The notes beneath the pieces were generated by a model. The model ran no database searches. It was not told the DNA's origin and saw only the letters and a program-made list of their open reading frames with translations. The position numbers and the translations under genes were made by a program. From assembly GCA_002311925.1 (NCBI GenBank), contig DCAK01000062.1, positions 755 through 8,501 of the forward strand: a DNA stretch of 7,747 nt. The letters are read 5' to 3'. Each line of letters opens with the position of its first letter. The stretch's first letter is position 1. Source of the stretch: Planctomycetes bacterium UBA1135. GTDB taxonomy: Bacteria > Planctomycetota > UBA1135. Below are positions 6,629-7,747 of the stretch, one piece after another.

Positions 6629-7747
6629 TAGAGGTAGGTCTCGATGAGGTGACGCCGGTGCAGCTTCACTTCATCCTCGAGAGCCTCCAGGTCGAGAGTC
6701 CCCAAGGCCTGATTATAAGCCGTTTCGGGGGCGAGTCCCCGGCTGAGGAATGTGAACAAGTTCCGGAAGAATCCGTTCACCTCGTGAGACTCATGGGTCC
6801 AGAGGAAATGAACCAGGAGATAGGCTTCGGCCCGGTCGACGGCATCGGCTTCCTCACCCCAAAAGGAGGAGGGGAGTCCCGCCAATTCAGTCGGGGGGCG
6901 GCGAAGGCCGATGGGATTACTGACCATGTCCTTAATCGCCGCCCTGGCCACCGGGGAAAAGGCGTTGCCGGAATCGTCAAAGGAGGTGGCCGCCACCATG
7001 GTCGTGAATCCCTCCATCACCCAGGCCGGAATGGCGCGGAGGTCGTACCGGGTTTCCATGTACCAGGGGAACAGGGGGCCCAAGACGCGGGGTCGGAAAC
7101 GGGACCACGCGGGGTCGCCCACGACGACGAGCAGGCGGAGTTCGGAAAGATAGCCTCGGGTTCCCTTTTCAAGGCCCATGCCTCCAAGGAATCCGTCGGC
7201 TTCGACCTCGGACATGAAATGAAGGACGGTCGCGGGCTCCCTGGCCTGGACTGAATAAGCGGCAGTCTTGGTGAGGTGGCGAATCTGGTCCTCCACCAGC
7301 TTGCCGAGCTTCGCCGCTTTTTCCGGGGTGGCGGTGCTGAGGACATAGGCGCTGGAAGATTGGTGGAGGCTGCTCTCCTCGCCCTTCGGTCCCTCGAGAG
7401 CGAGCTGAATGCGTCTGCGGGTGGTCAGAATGTCGGGAGAAACCCCTCCGGCTGCGACGGCCCGGTCGAGGATTTTGAGCCTCTCCCTGGGTCCGAATCG
7501 CCAACCGGCGAGGGCCGCCCAGGTTCTGCCCGCGTCCACTGGCCAAGCCTCCATTTTTTCGCCGATGTCCTTGAGGGCATCCTCGTAGCGGCCGATTCGA
7601 TAGGCAGCCTCGGCATGCAGGGAATGGAGGGGTCCGAAGTCCAAGGACCCTCGGGAATGGGTTGCCTTCTCGAGGCAAGCTTTCCAGGACAGGTCCTTGC
7701 CCAAGGCGCAGGCTTGGGTGTACTCGGATGCCGCATCCGGGGCAGCC
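6628..7747 (-). CDS. TPR-like protein with a peptidase-MA/DUF1570-like domain lacking HExxH (5' partial)
   Basis: The frame stays open to the right edge of the window (it reads AAPDAASEYTQACAL before a TTG at 7704), so the start is missing and about 372 residues are visible. Residues below are counted from that TTG. The first part is helical with a TPR-like repeat (HAEAAYRIGRYEDALKDIGE, about 30-49). From about 119 it resembles the gluzincin peptidase-MA/DUF1570 layout: a strand-helix AYVLSTATPEKAAKLGKLVE, then VLHFMSEVEADGFLGG, then IPAWVMEGFTTMVAA (225-239), matching the family's 'PxWxxEGxA' helix, then AEAYLLVHFLW and a C-terminal FFRNLFTFLSRGLAPETAYNQALG. The HExxH helix expected before PAW is absent (VLGPLFPWYMETRYDL there). 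If the assignment is right, this is a non-catalytic member. No signal peptide can be judged. It precedes the E1 gene by 17 bases, so the two are probably co-transcribed. The TPR/peptidase call is tentative. Confidence 0.6.
   Translation of the reverse strand, partial: AAPDAASEYTQACALGKDLSWKACLEKATHSRGSLDFGPLHSLHAEAAYRIGRYEDALKDIGEKMEAWPVDAGRTWAALAGWRFGPRERLKILDRAVAAGGVSPDILTTRRRIQLALEGPKGEESSLHQSSSAYVLSTATPEKAAKLGKLVEDQIRHLTKTAAYSVQAREPATVLHFMSEVEADGFLGGMGLEKGTRGYLSELRLLVVVGDPAWSRFRPRVLGPLFPWYMETRYDLRAIPAWVMEGFTTMVAATSFDDSGNAFSPVARAAIKDMVSNPIGLRRPPTELAGLPSSFWGEEADAVDRAEAYLLVHFLWTHESHEVNGFFRNLFTFLSRGLAPETAYNQALGTLDLEALEDEVKLHRRHLIETYL

Noticed and set aside
6649..7254. Plus-strand open frame (201 codons) opposite the TPR/peptidase-like gene
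   Set aside because: It is antisense to a coherent minus-strand coding frame that stays open to the window edge; the composition looks like a shadow of GC-rich coding sequence.
7702..7704. TTG at 7704 as the start of the TPR/peptidase-like gene
   Set aside because: The frame continues open and protein-like upstream to the window edge, and no ribosome site precedes the TTG, so it is more likely an internal leucine codon.

Overview
This window comes from a GC-rich bacterial chromosome. It is packed with genes and has almost no non-coding sequence. It carries two convergent gene clusters whose 3' ends overlap near 3830-3848, and both clusters begin outside the window, so no promoter can be assigned. 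The gene content (a GldF/GldG-type ABC transporter with DUF4340, a single-chain AceE-type E1, and a large TPR protein with a peptidase-MA-like tail) fits Gram-negative, GC-rich groups such as Planctomycetota or Myxococcota. The sequence does not settle the taxon.

Plus strand, 1-3848: four genes joined by stop/start overlaps (ATGA, ATGA, GTGA). They are the 3' end of an ABC-2/GldF-like permease, a GldG-like auxiliary protein with large extracytoplasmic domains, a membrane-anchored DUF4340 protein, and a 195-aa multi-pass membrane protein that I do not recognise. Such clusters normally also have an ATPase gene (GldA/NosF-like), which would lie upstream of base 1. Together they probably form one envelope-associated ABC complex whose substrate is unknown outside gliding Bacteroidota.

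Minus strand, 3830-7747: the upstream gene is cut by the window's right edge. It encodes a TPR-like region followed by a domain laid out like the peptidase-MA/DUF1570 gluzincins, but with no HExxH motif. After 17 bases comes a 926-aa homodimeric-type pyruvate dehydrogenase E1 (AceE-like). It keeps the thiamine diphosphate/Mg2+ ligands and catalytic residues. It lacks about 50 N-terminal residues that in E. coli AceE bind the E2 core. The 17-base gap is almost entirely an inverted repeat, and there is no clear Shine-Dalgarno sequence.

I saw no RNA genes, CRISPR arrays, mobile elements or prophage signs. There is no gene-free stretch over 300 bases. No clearly new multi-gene system is evident. 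The best leads are the unusual E1, the apparently inactive peptidase-like partner, the junction between them, and the unrecognised fourth gene of the ABC cluster.
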